Source: Streptomyces globisporus | Lineage (GTDB): Bacteria > Actinomycetota > Actinomycetes > Streptomycetales > Streptomycetaceae | Direction: 5' to 3' | Assembly: GCA_014649555.1 (NCBI GenBank) | Contig: BMTG01000006.1 | Location: 186,001 to 250,000, forward strand | DNA length: 64,000 nucleotides | Program-made: the position numbers and the translations under genes | Part shown: piece after piece, positions 17,278-25,555 of the stretch | How positions within the stretch are numbered: the first letter of the stretch is position 1 | How the letters are laid out: the number at the start of each line of letters is the position of its first letter | The notes under the pieces: generated by a model | Told to the model about the DNA's origin: nothing | Databases searched by the model: none | The model's input: the letters and a program-made list of their open reading frames with translations, nothing else

Positions 17278-17772
17278 ATGTCCACGCTCACGGTGTGGAA
17301 GTTCCGGACGGCCGACGGCGCGGAGAACGTCGAGGAGGCCCTGAAATCCCTTCAGAAGGAAGGGCTGATCAAGATCCTCGACGCGGCGGTGGTCAGCTGG
17401 CCCGCCGACCGGGCCAGGCCGCGCACGAAACAGCTGCTCAACCTCGTCGGCGCCGGAGCCCTCAGCGGCACCTTCTGGGGCATGCTCTTCGGGCTGATCT
17501 TCCTCATGCCGCTGCTCGGCGCGGCCATCGGGGCGGCCGCCGGGGCGCTCGGCGGGAAGCTCGCGGACGTCGGCATCGACGACGACTTCATCGCCGAGGT
17601 CAAGGAAAAGGTGACGCCCGGAACCTCGGCGCTCTTCCTGCTGACCATGAACGAGGTGCCCGACCGCATCGGCGCACAGCTGCCCGGCGACGGCGCCGAA
17701 CTCCTCCACAGCAATCTCGACACCGAGCGCGAGGCGAAACTCCGCGACATCTTCGGCGACGACACGGCCTGA
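17278..17772 (+). CDS. DUF1269 domain membrane protein
   Basis: A 164-residue protein. The N-terminal 60 residues form a ferredoxin-like domain (LTVWKFRTADGAENVEEALK), followed by a Gly/Ala-rich membrane hairpin at about 62-105 (GTFWGMLFGLIFLMPLLGAA, then AAIGAAAGALGGKLADVGID) and a C-terminal domain with LFLLTMNEVPDRI. This is the DUF1269 pattern, of unknown function and often stress-linked. ATG 17278 is fixed by AGGAGG at 17265-17270. The upstream 17200-17230 region is unusually AT-rich and probably holds divergent promoters for this gene and the baeRF gene. Confidence 0.88.
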   Translation: MSTLTVWKFRTADGAENVEEALKSLQKEGLIKILDAAVVSWPADRARPRTKQLLNLVGAGALSGTFWGMLFGLIFLMPLLGAAIGAAAGALGGKLADVGIDDDFIAEVKEKVTPGTSALFLLTMNEVPDRIGAQLPGDGAELLHSNLDTEREAKLRDIFGDDTA

Positions 17773-17811
17773 CCCCAGCACACCCCCACTCCTGGATTGG
17801 ACGGACCGTCC

Positions 17812-18366
17812 GTGAAAGCGAACCTCCCCGCCCGCCGGGCCCGCGCCGCGCGCGCCCTGGCCCCCGTCGCGATCGCGGCCCTGCTGCTCGCCGGTACGGC
17901 GGCCTGCGACTCCGACACCACCAGCGAAGGCACCGACCAGGGCGTCCACACCCTGACGCCCGAGCCGGAGGAATCCCCGTCCGAGTCCCCGAGCCCGCGC
18001 ACCCAGGAGAGCTTCGCCGCCTCGGTGTCCGCCGCGTCCGAACGCGTACGGCAGGAGGCGACGAAACGCCTCGACGAGGTGGAGGGGCGGGGCAACGCCG
18101 TCGCCGACGTCTCGGTCACCGGGCTGCCGCTCAGCGGGTCCGAGGAGGTCCGCAGCGCGCGCGTCCGGGTCACCAACCCCACCGACGAGGCCGCGTTCTA
18201 CGCCGTGAAGGTGGAGTTCGTCGACGCCGAGGACAAGGTCCTGGACACCGTCGTCGTCGGCATCGAGGACGCGCCGCCGGACCGCACGGTCGACGCCCAG
18301 GCCAACAGCCGCAAGGCCGCCGGGGTGAAGACCTTCCCTCGGGTCGCCCAGGCCGAGCGCGGCTGA
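17812..18366 (+). CDS. putative secreted or lipid-anchored protein (FxLyD-like)
   Basis: A 184-residue exported protein. The signal peptide has a basic start (KANLPARRARAARA), a hydrophobic core LAPVAIAALLLAGTAAC and a Cys at about residue 28. The lipobox is imperfect (T at -3), so lipidation is likely but not certain. A Ser/Pro/Glu-rich linker leads to a beta-rich domain with VRVTNPTDEAAFYAVKVEFV, reminiscent of FxLyD-type domains. Function unknown. GTG 17812 is preferred over TTG 17797 because it places basic residues directly before the hydrophobic core. It lies 39 bases after the DUF1269 gene and 12 before glutaminase, possibly one transcript. Confidence 0.7.
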   Translation: MKANLPARRARAARALAPVAIAALLLAGTAACDSDTTSEGTDQGVHTLTPEPEESPSESPSPRTQESFAASVSAASERVRQEATKRLDEVEGRGNAVADVSVTGLPLSGSEEVRSARVRVTNPTDEAAFYAVKVEFVDAEDKVLDTVVVGIEDAPPDRTVDAQANSRKAAGVKTFPRVAQAERG

Positions 18367-18378
18367 GGGGGCGCGGTC

Positions 18379-19728
18379 ATGAGCGCAGCCGACGCGGTGA
18401 CCGACTCGCTGGAGAACCTGCGCGCCCGGTTCATCGACGTACGGGACGGGAAGCCGGCCGACTACATCCCCCAGCTGGCCCTGGCCGACCCGGATGCTTT
18501 CGGGCTCGCGCTGGTCAGCATGGACGGACACCGTTACAGCGCGGGCGAGGCCGACACCGCCTTCACCCTCCAGTCCGTCTCGAAACCGTTCGTCTATGCC
18601 CTCGCACTCTCCCTGCTCGGCCTCGACGAGGTGAGCCGCTGGGTGGGCGCGGAGCCGAGCGGCGAGGCTTTCAACGCCATCAGCCTCGAACCCGACACCG
18701 GCCGGCCCGCCAACGCCATGGTCAACGCCGGCGCGATCGTCACCACCGCCCTGATCCCCGACACTCCCGACGAACCCGCCTTCGACCGGATCCTGCGCTG
18801 CCTCGGCCGGTTCGCCGGACGTGAACTGGACGTCGACGAGGAGGTCTTCAGCTCCGAGTCGGCGACCGGGGACCGCAACCGCGCGCTGGCCTACCTGATC
18901 CGCTCCACCGGCACCATGCCCGTCGACCCGGTCCACGCCGTCGACCGCTACTTCCGTCAGTGCGCGACCCGCGTCACCGCGGTCGACCTCGCCACCATGG
19001 CTGCGACGCTCGCCTACGGCGGCGTGAACCCGGTCACCGGCGAGGAGGTCGTCTCCGCCGAGGTCGCCGCCCGGGTTCTCGCCGTCATGGCGACCTGCGG
19101 CATGTACAACGGCTCCGGCGACTGGCTGCTGCGCGTCGGACTGCCCGCCAAGAGCGGGGTGTCCGGCGGCCTCATCGCGGTGGGACCCGCCCGCTTCGGG
19201 GTCGCCACGTACAGCCCGCCGCTGGACGCCACCGGTGGTTCGGTGCGCGGCCACGCCGCGCTGGAGGCGATGTCGCAGCGCTACGGACTCCACCTCATGC
19301 TCAACCCGGCGCTGCCGGGCTCCACCGTCACCCTCGTCACGACCGCGGACGATCTGCCGTCGGCGCCTTCCGCCGAGCACGAACGGGTCCTCCACGAACA
19401 GGTCGGCGTCGTCGTCGCCCAGGGGTCCATCGACTTCACGGCCGCCGAACGCGTGCTGTACGCCCTGGACGAGTCGGGGCCGAACGGCGAATCCGTGGTG
19501 CTCGACCTGCGCGACGTCACCGCCATCGACTCCGTGGCCCTGGCCATGCTGCACACCGGCCTCGCGCGACTCCTGTCCGACGGGCGGCGCGCGGCCGTCG
19601 TCGATCCGCGCGACCTGCTGGGTCCGCCCGACGTCGTGCGGAACCGGACCGGCCAGGATCTGCCGCGCTACGCCACCCGTGAGGATGCCGTCGAAGGCTG
19701 CGCGCAGGCCCTGGCCGGGGGGAGCTGA
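18379..19728 (+). CDS. glsA: glutaminase with C-terminal STAS domain
   Basis: Hydrolyses glutamine to glutamate and ammonia. Residues about 10-310 are the serine-dependent beta-lactamase-like glutaminase fold with nucleophile Ser66 and Lys69 in LQSVSKPF, then EPDTGRPANAMVNAGAI, SESATGDRNRALAYLIRS and AKSGVSGG. Residues about 335-430 form a STAS domain (GSIDFTAAERVLYAL, then VVLDLRDVTAIDSVALAMLH), the phosphorylatable fold of anti-sigma antagonists. Glutaminases with STAS domains occur in actinobacteria; the STAS part may sense or mediate regulation. Its stop lies 7 bases from the converging nuclease gene. Confidence 0.93.
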   Translation: MSAADAVTDSLENLRARFIDVRDGKPADYIPQLALADPDAFGLALVSMDGHRYSAGEADTAFTLQSVSKPFVYALALSLLGLDEVSRWVGAEPSGEAFNAISLEPDTGRPANAMVNAGAIVTTALIPDTPDEPAFDRILRCLGRFAGRELDVDEEVFSSESATGDRNRALAYLIRSTGTMPVDPVHAVDRYFRQCATRVTAVDLATMAATLAYGGVNPVTGEEVVSAEVAARVLAVMATCGMYNGSGDWLLRVGLPAKSGVSGGLIAVGPARFGVATYSPPLDATGGSVRGHAALEAMSQRYGLHLMLNPALPGSTVTLVTTADDLPSAPSAEHERVLHEQVGVVVAQGSIDFTAAERVLYALDESGPNGESVVLDLRDVTAIDSVALAMLHTGLARLLSDGRRAAVVDPRDLLGPPDVVRNRTGQDLPRYATREDAVEGCAQALAGGS

Positions 19729-19735
19729 GCCGGAA

Positions 19736-20554
19736 CTACCAGATGGCGCCGACCCACTCGGGGTGGTCGATGAACGGGTTCCGGTTGTGCTGGAACTGCT
19801 CGAATATGACGTCGTTGCGGCGCTTCTCGAAGGTGTCCGGCGGGTCCTCCTGGCTCCACTGCTTGAGGACGGACAGCTTGCCCATCTTCGGCGCGGACCC
19901 GTTGTCCACCTGGTCGTTGGGTTCGAGGTCGGCGAAGGAGTCGTTGCCCTCGTAGCGCACGGCCATGTAGAGGATCATGCGGGCGACGTCGCCCTTGACC
20001 TCGTCGCGCGGCTCGAAGGAGTCGCCGTCGGTGAAGTTCCCCGGGGCGTCGCCCAGTTCGCCGCCGCCGTTGTCGAAGTCCTTGTTGCCCCGGGTCGAGT
20101 TGACCTGGACGTCCTCAGGTCGCAGGTGGTGGATGTCGGTGCCCGGACCCGTCGACGTACCGAAGTCACCGTGCGACTTGGCCCACACGTGCTCCCGGTT
20201 CCACTGGCCCGAGCCCCCGCCGTTGTCGTTCTTCGACTGGGAGCGCCCGGTGTACAGCAGGACGACGTTGGAGGAGTTGGCGGGGTCCTCGTCGGTCGCC
20301 TTGAGGGCGTCCCACACCTGGTCGTAGGAGAGTTTGGTCTGGTCGCTGATGATCGTGTGCAGGGCGGCCTTCAGCTCGGCACCGGTCTTGCCGACGGCGT
20401 CCTGGTAGTAGGTGTCGTCGAGGGCGGCGGCGGTGGCGGTGTACCGGCCGGGCGAGGAGTCCGCGGGGGCCGCGGCCGCGGTGCCGGCGAGCACGGTGGC
20501 GGCGGCCACGGCGACCAGCAGTGGACGCGCGTAGAACGAGTGACGACGGGACAT
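19736..20554 (-). CDS. secreted endonuclease I family nuclease
   Basis: An extracellular nonspecific DNase/RNase of the endonuclease I (NucM/EndA, beta-beta-alpha metal) group. It is 272 residues with a Sec signal (MSRRHSFYARPLLVAVAAAT, cleavage near AAAAPA at about 29-33). The active-site motif is WNREHVWAKSHG with general base His, followed by DIHHLRPEDVQVNSTRGNKD, where Asn and acidic residues bind Mg. The C-terminal part GDVARMILYMAVRYEG is typical. The 209 bases upstream hold the lysozyme terminator and its promoter. Likely role is nutrient acquisition from released DNA. Confidence 0.92.
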   Translation of the reverse strand: MSRRHSFYARPLLVAVAAATVLAGTAAAAPADSSPGRYTATAAALDDTYYQDAVGKTGAELKAALHTIISDQTKLSYDQVWDALKATDEDPANSSNVVLLYTGRSQSKNDNGGGSGQWNREHVWAKSHGDFGTSTGPGTDIHHLRPEDVQVNSTRGNKDFDNGGGELGDAPGNFTDGDSFEPRDEVKGDVARMILYMAVRYEGNDSFADLEPNDQVDNGSAPKMGKLSVLKQWSQEDPPDTFEKRRNDVIFEQFQHNRNPFIDHPEWVGAIW

Positions 20555-20709
20555 GTGGGGTGTCCTCTCCGGAACGCGGGCGTCGCGGCGGGACCCTGGG
20601 TGGGGGTGCTCGCGCGGCGGCCGTTCGGTAGGTGGTCAGCCGGGAGCCTTCCACACGCACCGTGGCCCAGGTGTGAACACCCTGTACCTATCATGTGCAG
20701 GTCAAGAAT

Positions 20710-20763
20710 CGCTGGGTCGTCGCCCCTCGCGGACGACCGTTCGCGAGGGGCGACGACCCAGCG
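20710..20763 (-). terminator. 22-bp perfect-stem hairpin
   Basis: 20710-20731 and 20742-20763 are perfect reverse complements with a 10-base loop (GACGACCGTT). It directly abuts the stop of the reverse-strand lysozyme gene, so it is its terminator. Confidence 0.85.
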
Positions 20764-21315
20764 CTATCCGGCCGCCCAGTCGCGCAGGGCCCGCACCGAG
20801 GCGAAGTCGGCCACGTTCCGGTCGAGCGGATCGTCGGTGTACTGGTGGATGCGCCAGTCCGCCTCGATACGGGGCTTGCCCGCGGAGACGTAGTCGGCGA
20901 TCCACAGCCCGTCGCCCGCGTAGCTCGTGGTGTCGTGGTTGAGCCAGAAGGAGCGATTGCAGTACAGGAGGACCCGGTGACCGGGCCGCTCCTCCTTCAG
21001 CGCGCGGATGAACCGGTCCTTCTCCGCGTTGCTCGCCCGCGTCCCGCCGCCGGTCTGTTCCCAGTCGACGGCGAGCAGATCACCTGCCTTCTCGGGGGTC
21101 TTGCTCAGGAAGTAGTCGACCTGGTCCGCCACGTTCCCCGGCCAGAGGAAGTGGTAGAAGCCGACGACGCACTCGGCGTCCCTGGCCCGCTTCACCTGTG
21201 CCTCCATCCGCGGATTGACATAGGTGCGGCCTTCGGTGGACTTGATGAGGACGAAGTCGAGACCGTCCGTGTCGTAGGAGGGCTGATAGGCGCTGACATC
21301 GACACCGTGGAGCAT
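20764..21315 (-). CDS. glycoside hydrolase family 25 lysozyme-like protein
   Basis: A 183-residue GH25 catalytic domain that would cut the beta-1,4 bond between N-acetylmuramic acid and N-acetylglucosamine. It opens HGVDVSAYQ with the conserved Asp, then FVLIKSTEGRTYVNP, GFYHFLWPG, and the catalytic-pair region LLAVDWEQT (Asp/Glu), ending DWRIHQYTDDP. No signal peptide or wall-binding module is present from the ATG at 21315, which has GAGGCGGG upstream. Export must use a nonclassical route, or the enzyme is intracellular or released by lysis. Confidence 0.88.
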   Translation of the reverse strand: MLHGVDVSAYQPSYDTDGLDFVLIKSTEGRTYVNPRMEAQVKRARDAECVVGFYHFLWPGNVADQVDYFLSKTPEKAGDLLAVDWEQTGGGTRASNAEKDRFIRALKEERPGHRVLLYCNRSFWLNHDTTSYAGDGLWIADYVSAGKPRIEADWRIHQYTDDPLDRNVADFASVRALRDWAAG

Positions 21316-21474
21316 GGGTACCCGCCTCGGGAATGTGGGGCAACGATCCCCCTCTCCTGCCCACTCCCCGGGCCCGCCAAGGGCTGATTCACCCTCCCGG
21401 GTAAGGGGTGCGCGCTCATCGGATGCGGCCGGGTGCGCGGAGGGTGAGAATTGCCGCAAGGACGAGGAGGCGGC

Positions 21475-21687
21475 ATGAGCGAAGAGTCCGAATCCGTATC
21501 CGAGGCCCTGGCCGGGCCGGGCGGCATCACGCCCGACCGGCTCCTGCACACGGGCGCGAGCGACCGGCCGAGCCCGGAGGACCTGGTGCTGGCCTCCGGG
21601 CGGGACCTCACTCCGGAAACCCTGGAATGGGCCCGGCGCAAGCTGGCCGCCGAGGGGCGTTCGGCCATCGACAAACAACTGCCATGA
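21475..21687 (+). CDS. small conserved hypothetical protein
   Basis: A 70-residue acidic soluble protein beginning MSEESESVSEALAGPGGITP, with PEDLVLASGRDLTPETLEW and an Arg/Lys-rich ending RRKLAAEGRSAIDKQLP. ATG 21475 is fixed by GAGGAGG five bases upstream. It resembles short actinobacterial proteins of unknown function; I cannot name a family. It stands alone between the lysozyme (divergent) and the methyltransferase. Confidence 0.65.
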   Translation: MSEESESVSEALAGPGGITPDRLLHTGASDRPSPEDLVLASGRDLTPETLEWARRKLAAEGRSAIDKQLP

Positions 21688-21818
21688 CACACCCCCGCCC
21701 GGGCCCGCAGGGGCACCCGTCGGGCGGGTGTTCGGAGCCGTACACCGAGGTGAACGCAACCGAGGGGCCGGGGAGCGTGTGGGGCGCCCCCGGCTCCCTC
21801 GGCTAGCCTGAGTCACCT

Positions 21819-22973
21819 ATGAACCGCTTGACGATCCCCCAGGGCACGTTCGATCTCGCCCGCTTTCCCGAGCACCCGCGCGACCCCTTCCGGGCGTGGG
21901 ACGCCGCCGACGAATACCTGCTCCGGCAGCTCACGGACCCCGAGACAGGCCCGGTCGACCTCTCGGGGACGGTCGCCGTCGTGGGGGACCGGTGGGGAGC
22001 CCTCGCCACCGCGCTGGCCGCGCACCGGCCCGTCCAGATCAGCGACTCCTACCTGTCCGGGCGCGCCACCCTCGCCAACCTGGGCCGCAACGGCATCGAC
22101 GAGGACGCCGTACGGCTGCTGTCCTCGCGGGACACCCCGCCGGACCGGATCGACGTCCTGATCATCCGGGTGCCCAAGTCGCTGGCGTTCCTGGAGGACC
22201 AGCTCCACCGGATCGCGCCCGCCGTCCACGCCGGCACCGTGATCATCGGAACCGGCATGGTCAAGGAGATCCACACCTCCACGCTGAAGCTCTTCGAGCG
22301 GATCATCGGCCCGACCCGCACCTCCCTCGCCGTCCGCAAGGCGCGGCTGATCTTCTGCACCCCGGACCCCGGGCTGCCCCGTAAGCCGAGCCCGTGGCCG
22401 TACCGCTACGAGCTGCCCGCCGACGTGGGCCCCGCCTCGGGCCTGACCACGGTCAACCACGCCGGGATCTTCTGCGCCGACCGCCTCGACATCGGCACCC
22501 GCTTCTTCCTGAAGCACCTGCCCACCCGCGGCGGGGCCGTCCGGGTCGTCGACCTGGGCTGCGGCAACGGCGTCGTCGGGCTCTCCGCCGCCGTCGCCAA
22601 CCCCGACGCGCACATCACCTTCGTCGACGAGTCCTACGGGGCGGTCGCCTCTGCCGAGGAGACCTTCCGGGCCGGGGCGCCGGACGGTGCGAAGGCCGAC
22701 TTCCTGGTCGGCGACGGACTCGCCGGCCTCGAACCGGGCAGCGTCGACCTGGTGCTGAACAACCCGCCGTTCCACTCCCACATGGCGACCACCGACGCCA
22801 CGGCCCGCACGATGTTCGCCGGCGCGCGGACCTCCCTGCGGCAGGGCGGCGAGCTGTGGGTCGTGGGCAACCGACACCTCTCCTACCACACGCACCTGCG
22901 CCGGATCTTCGGCAACTGCACCACGGTCGCGGGCGATCCGAAGTTCGTGGTCCTGCGCGCCGTCAAGCGCTGA
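21819..22973 (+). CDS. class I SAM-dependent methyltransferase, RlmG/RsmC-like
   Basis: A 384-residue protein with two Rossmann-like halves, as in RlmG and RsmC, which methylate guanine N2 in 23S or 16S rRNA. The N-terminal half (about 1-190) lacks an intact SAM site. The C-terminal half has VVDLGCGNGVVGLSAA (SAM motif I) and LVLNNPPFHSH, the NPPF motif that positions the base. RlmG (G1835 of 23S rRNA) is the closest recollection. No Shine-Dalgarno is visible; TAGCCT at 21804-21809 lies ten bases before the ATG, as in leaderless Streptomyces transcripts. Confidence 0.85.
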   Translation: MNRLTIPQGTFDLARFPEHPRDPFRAWDAADEYLLRQLTDPETGPVDLSGTVAVVGDRWGALATALAAHRPVQISDSYLSGRATLANLGRNGIDEDAVRLLSSRDTPPDRIDVLIIRVPKSLAFLEDQLHRIAPAVHAGTVIIGTGMVKEIHTSTLKLFERIIGPTRTSLAVRKARLIFCTPDPGLPRKPSPWPYRYELPADVGPASGLTTVNHAGIFCADRLDIGTRFFLKHLPTRGGAVRVVDLGCGNGVVGLSAAVANPDAHITFVDESYGAVASAEETFRAGAPDGAKADFLVGDGLAGLEPGSVDLVLNNPPFHSHMATTDATARTMFAGARTSLRQGGELWVVGNRHLSYHTHLRRIFGNCTTVAGDPKFVVLRAVKR

Positions 22974-23007
22974 CGACGAACCCCACGCCCCGGCACTTCC
23001 AGATTCT

Positions 23008-23021
23008 TGCAACAGGTTCTA
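23008..23021. promoter_or_regulatory. KstR-like operator (TNNAACNNGTTNNA)
   Basis: TGCAACAGGTTCTA matches every fixed base of the mycobacterial KstR operator. It lies 53 bases before the start of the FadE26-like acyl-CoA dehydrogenase. A second perfect match lies at 54083-54096. Confidence 0.6.
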
Positions 23022-23073
23022 CTGTGTGCGCCGCCGTACACGGACGACGCCGACGCGAGACTCTGGAGGGGCC

Positions 23074-24252
23074 GTGCACCTCGAATACACGCCTGAGCAG
23101 CAGCGGTTGCGTACCGAACTGCGTACGTACTTCGCGGCCCTGGTACCCGACAACGCCTACGCGCGCTACGCGGAGCCCGCCGCCCAGAAACGCTTCTACC
23201 GCGACACGGTCCGCAGGCTCGGCGCCGACGGCTGGCTGGGGGTCGGCTGGCCGAAGGAGTACGGCGGCCGGGGCCTGACCCCGATGGAGCAGTTCATCTT
23301 CTTCGACGAGGCCGCCCAGGCAGGCGTACCGCTGCCCCTGATGGCACTGAACACCGTCGGCCCCACGATCATGCAGTACGGCACCGACGAGCAGAAGGCC
23401 CACTTCCTGCCCGGAATCCTGGCCGGGGAGATCGACTTCGCGATCGGCTACAGCGAACCGGACGCGGGCACCGACCTCGCCGCCCTGAAGACGCGGGCGG
23501 TCCGCGAGGGCGACACCTACCTCGTCAACGGCCAGAAGATCTGGACGACCAACGGCGACACCGCCGACTGGGTCTGGCTCGCGGTGCGCACCGACCCCGA
23601 CGCCCCGCCGCACAAGGGCATCACCATGCTCCTCGTCCCCACGAGCGACCCCGGCTACTCCTGCACCCTGATCAACACCCTCGCCTCGCACGACACGACC
23701 GCCAGCTACTACGAGAACATCCGGGTCCCCGTCTCCCGCCGCGTCGGCGAGGAGAACAAGGGCTGGCGGCTCATCACCAACCAGCTCAACCACGAACGCG
23801 TCACCCTCGCCGCCCACGGCACGATGGCGGTCCGCGCCCTGCACAACGTCCAGCGCTGGGCCGCCGACACCAAGCTCGCCGACGGCCGCCGGGTCATCGA
23901 CCTCGGCTGGGTCCGCGCCCTGCTCGCCCGGACCCACACCCGCCTCGACGCGATGAAACTCCTCAACTGGCAGATGGTCGCCGCTCTCCAGGACGGCACC
24001 CTCACCCCGCAGGACGCCTCGGCGGTCAAGGTCTACGGCTCCGAGGCCCGCCGGGACGCGTACGCCTGGCTGATGGAGATCGTCGGCTCCGCGGGCGCCC
24101 TGAAGGAGGGCTCGGCCGGCGCGGTGCTCCACGGCGAACTGGAACGCGGCTACCGCTCGGCGGTGATCTTCACCTTCGGCGGCGGCAACAACGAGATCCA
24201 GCGCGAGATCATCTCGTGGATCGGTCTGGGGATGCCGCGCGTGCGGAGGTGA
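23074..24252 (+). CDS. acyl-CoA dehydrogenase, FadE26/ChsE4-like
   Basis: An FAD enzyme introducing a 2,3 double bond into an acyl-CoA. The 392 residues follow the family throughout: GWPKEYGGRGLTPMEQ, MQYGTDEQKAHFLP, IGYSEPDAGTDLAALKTRAV, NGQKIWTTNGDTADWVWLAV and the end FTFGGGNNEIQREIISWIGL. From memory it is especially close to mycobacterial FadE26 (ChsE4), half of an alpha2beta2 dehydrogenase for cholesterol side-chain CoA esters. No partner of the FadE27 kind is adjacent. GTG 23074 has GGAGGG upstream. The KstR-like box at 23008 supports the steroid-type reading. Confidence 0.88.
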   Translation: MHLEYTPEQQRLRTELRTYFAALVPDNAYARYAEPAAQKRFYRDTVRRLGADGWLGVGWPKEYGGRGLTPMEQFIFFDEAAQAGVPLPLMALNTVGPTIMQYGTDEQKAHFLPGILAGEIDFAIGYSEPDAGTDLAALKTRAVREGDTYLVNGQKIWTTNGDTADWVWLAVRTDPDAPPHKGITMLLVPTSDPGYSCTLINTLASHDTTASYYENIRVPVSRRVGEENKGWRLITNQLNHERVTLAAHGTMAVRALHNVQRWAADTKLADGRRVIDLGWVRALLARTHTRLDAMKLLNWQMVAALQDGTLTPQDASAVKVYGSEARRDAYAWLMEIVGSAGALKEGSAGAVLHGELERGYRSAVIFTFGGGNNEIQREIISWIGLGMPRVRR

Positions 24253-24305
24253 TGCCGCGTCACACGGTTTCGTGGCGCGTGAAGGCCCTGCAGGGGCTGC
24301 CGGGA

Positions 24306-25433
24306 TCAGCCTTCCGGCCCGTCGGGACTCCAGACGTGGACGACGTCACGGGATGGGGACGACGTCGACCAGAAACCGCCGCCCAGCGCGGTCGGCTCGC
24401 AGGAGACGGGGGAGGGGTAGTCGACCGGCACGAAGCCGTGTGCTGGTGCCGTGGTGTCGATCAGCCAGTGCCGGTACTGCCCGCAGTCCTCGTCGCTCTC
24501 GGTGGTCGACGCGATCAGGGTCGTCTCGTCGAGGAAGCCGCCGGCCCAGTCCCAGCAGACGGGCAGCTCGTCCTCTTCGGTGTCGGCGGGAGCTTCCGGG
24601 TGCCGGGGTATCGCCGTGTCGGCGTCCCAGTCCAGCGCCTCGACGACGACGCCACGGGAGTCCCGTACGGCGAGGGAGTCCTGGTCGTGGGAGACGGTCA
24701 TGAGCCGGTCACCCGACGGGCTGAGGCTCAGGAGACACAGATCGCCGTCCAGGCAGTCCACGGTCAGCTCTTTCCCGTCCCACCGGCCCCAGCGCAGCGG
24801 CGCGCCGTCCTGGCCCTCGCCGATACTCAGACCCATCTGCGCGGGATCGGCCGGATGGGGAAGGTGAGCGCTGCCGGCCGCAGCCGCTTCGGCGTCGGCC
24901 CGCGCGAGCACGCGACCGTCTTCGGCGTCGATGACCAGCCACTCGTCCGCCGTGCCGGGGCTCAGCTCACCCTCGGGCAACGGGCCGCGCACGTGCGCCC
25001 AGACGAGCCTGCCGTCCGCCGAGAAGCCGACCGAGCCGCTCTCGGGGTACCGGTGGTCCCGCCGGTCCGCGTAGGACTCGTACGACTCGTGGATCTCCTC
25101 GCAGCGGCCGGACCAGCACCCGTGGCGGACCTCCCAGCGCGTTGCCCCCGACGGGTCCACCGCGCGCACGGCATGGACTCCGGCGAAGACGGCCAGAGTC
25201 GCGTCCGGCGCCACCTCCCATGTGCCACGGCGCCGCGGCCACGGCGCGGGGAAACGGACGCTCGCCCCGGCACCTGCGGCGAAGGCGTCGTCCAGGGGCT
25301 TGGCCACGATCTCGTCGTCGCTCCGCTGGACGAGCAGCCTGCGCCCCGGCGGCCCCGTGATCTCCGGGGGACCGGCCTGGGGCAAGGGCAGGGGAGCGGG
25401 CACGGTGGCACGGAGCCGAGCGCGGACGGACAA
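24306..25433 (-). CDS. hypothetical protein, probable beta-propeller
   Basis: Not a recognised family. The product (375 residues from a TTG at 25433) reads as repeated four-strand blades: GTWEVAPDATLAVFAGVHAV, GSVGFSADGRLVWAHVRGPL, LCLLSLSPSGDRLMTVSHDQ and FLDETTLIASTTESDE, each with the SxDGxL-like turn of WD/PD40 repeats. No signal peptide or membrane segment. The frame stays open beyond the start of the divergent gene at 25556, so the start must be internal. TTG 25433 has GGGAG nearby; GTG 25403 is an alternative. Confidence 0.65.
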   Translation of the reverse strand: MSVRARLRATVPAPLPLPQAGPPEITGPPGRRLLVQRSDDEIVAKPLDDAFAAGAGASVRFPAPWPRRRGTWEVAPDATLAVFAGVHAVRAVDPSGATRWEVRHGCWSGRCEEIHESYESYADRRDHRYPESGSVGFSADGRLVWAHVRGPLPEGELSPGTADEWLVIDAEDGRVLARADAEAAAAGSAHLPHPADPAQMGLSIGEGQDGAPLRWGRWDGKELTVDCLDGDLCLLSLSPSGDRLMTVSHDQDSLAVRDSRGVVVEALDWDADTAIPRHPEAPADTEEDELPVCWDWAGGFLDETTLIASTTESDEDCGQYRHWLIDTTAPAHGFVPVDYPSPVSCEPTALGGGFWSTSSPSRDVVHVWSPDGPEG

Positions 25434-25555
25434 GCGAATCTCCCGGGGCAGGTGAACTCGGGGAAGAGTACGACGGGCCTCCGCGCTGCGACCGCTCGCG
25501 GTCCTGGTTAGCGTGAGCCGGGGGGGACGCACGTCGACAATGAAGGAGCCCCGCG

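Noticed and set aside
17128-19554. 808-codon reverse frame opposite the DUF1269 and glutaminase genes
   Set aside because: Low-complexity mirrored translation; the forward genes are well supported.
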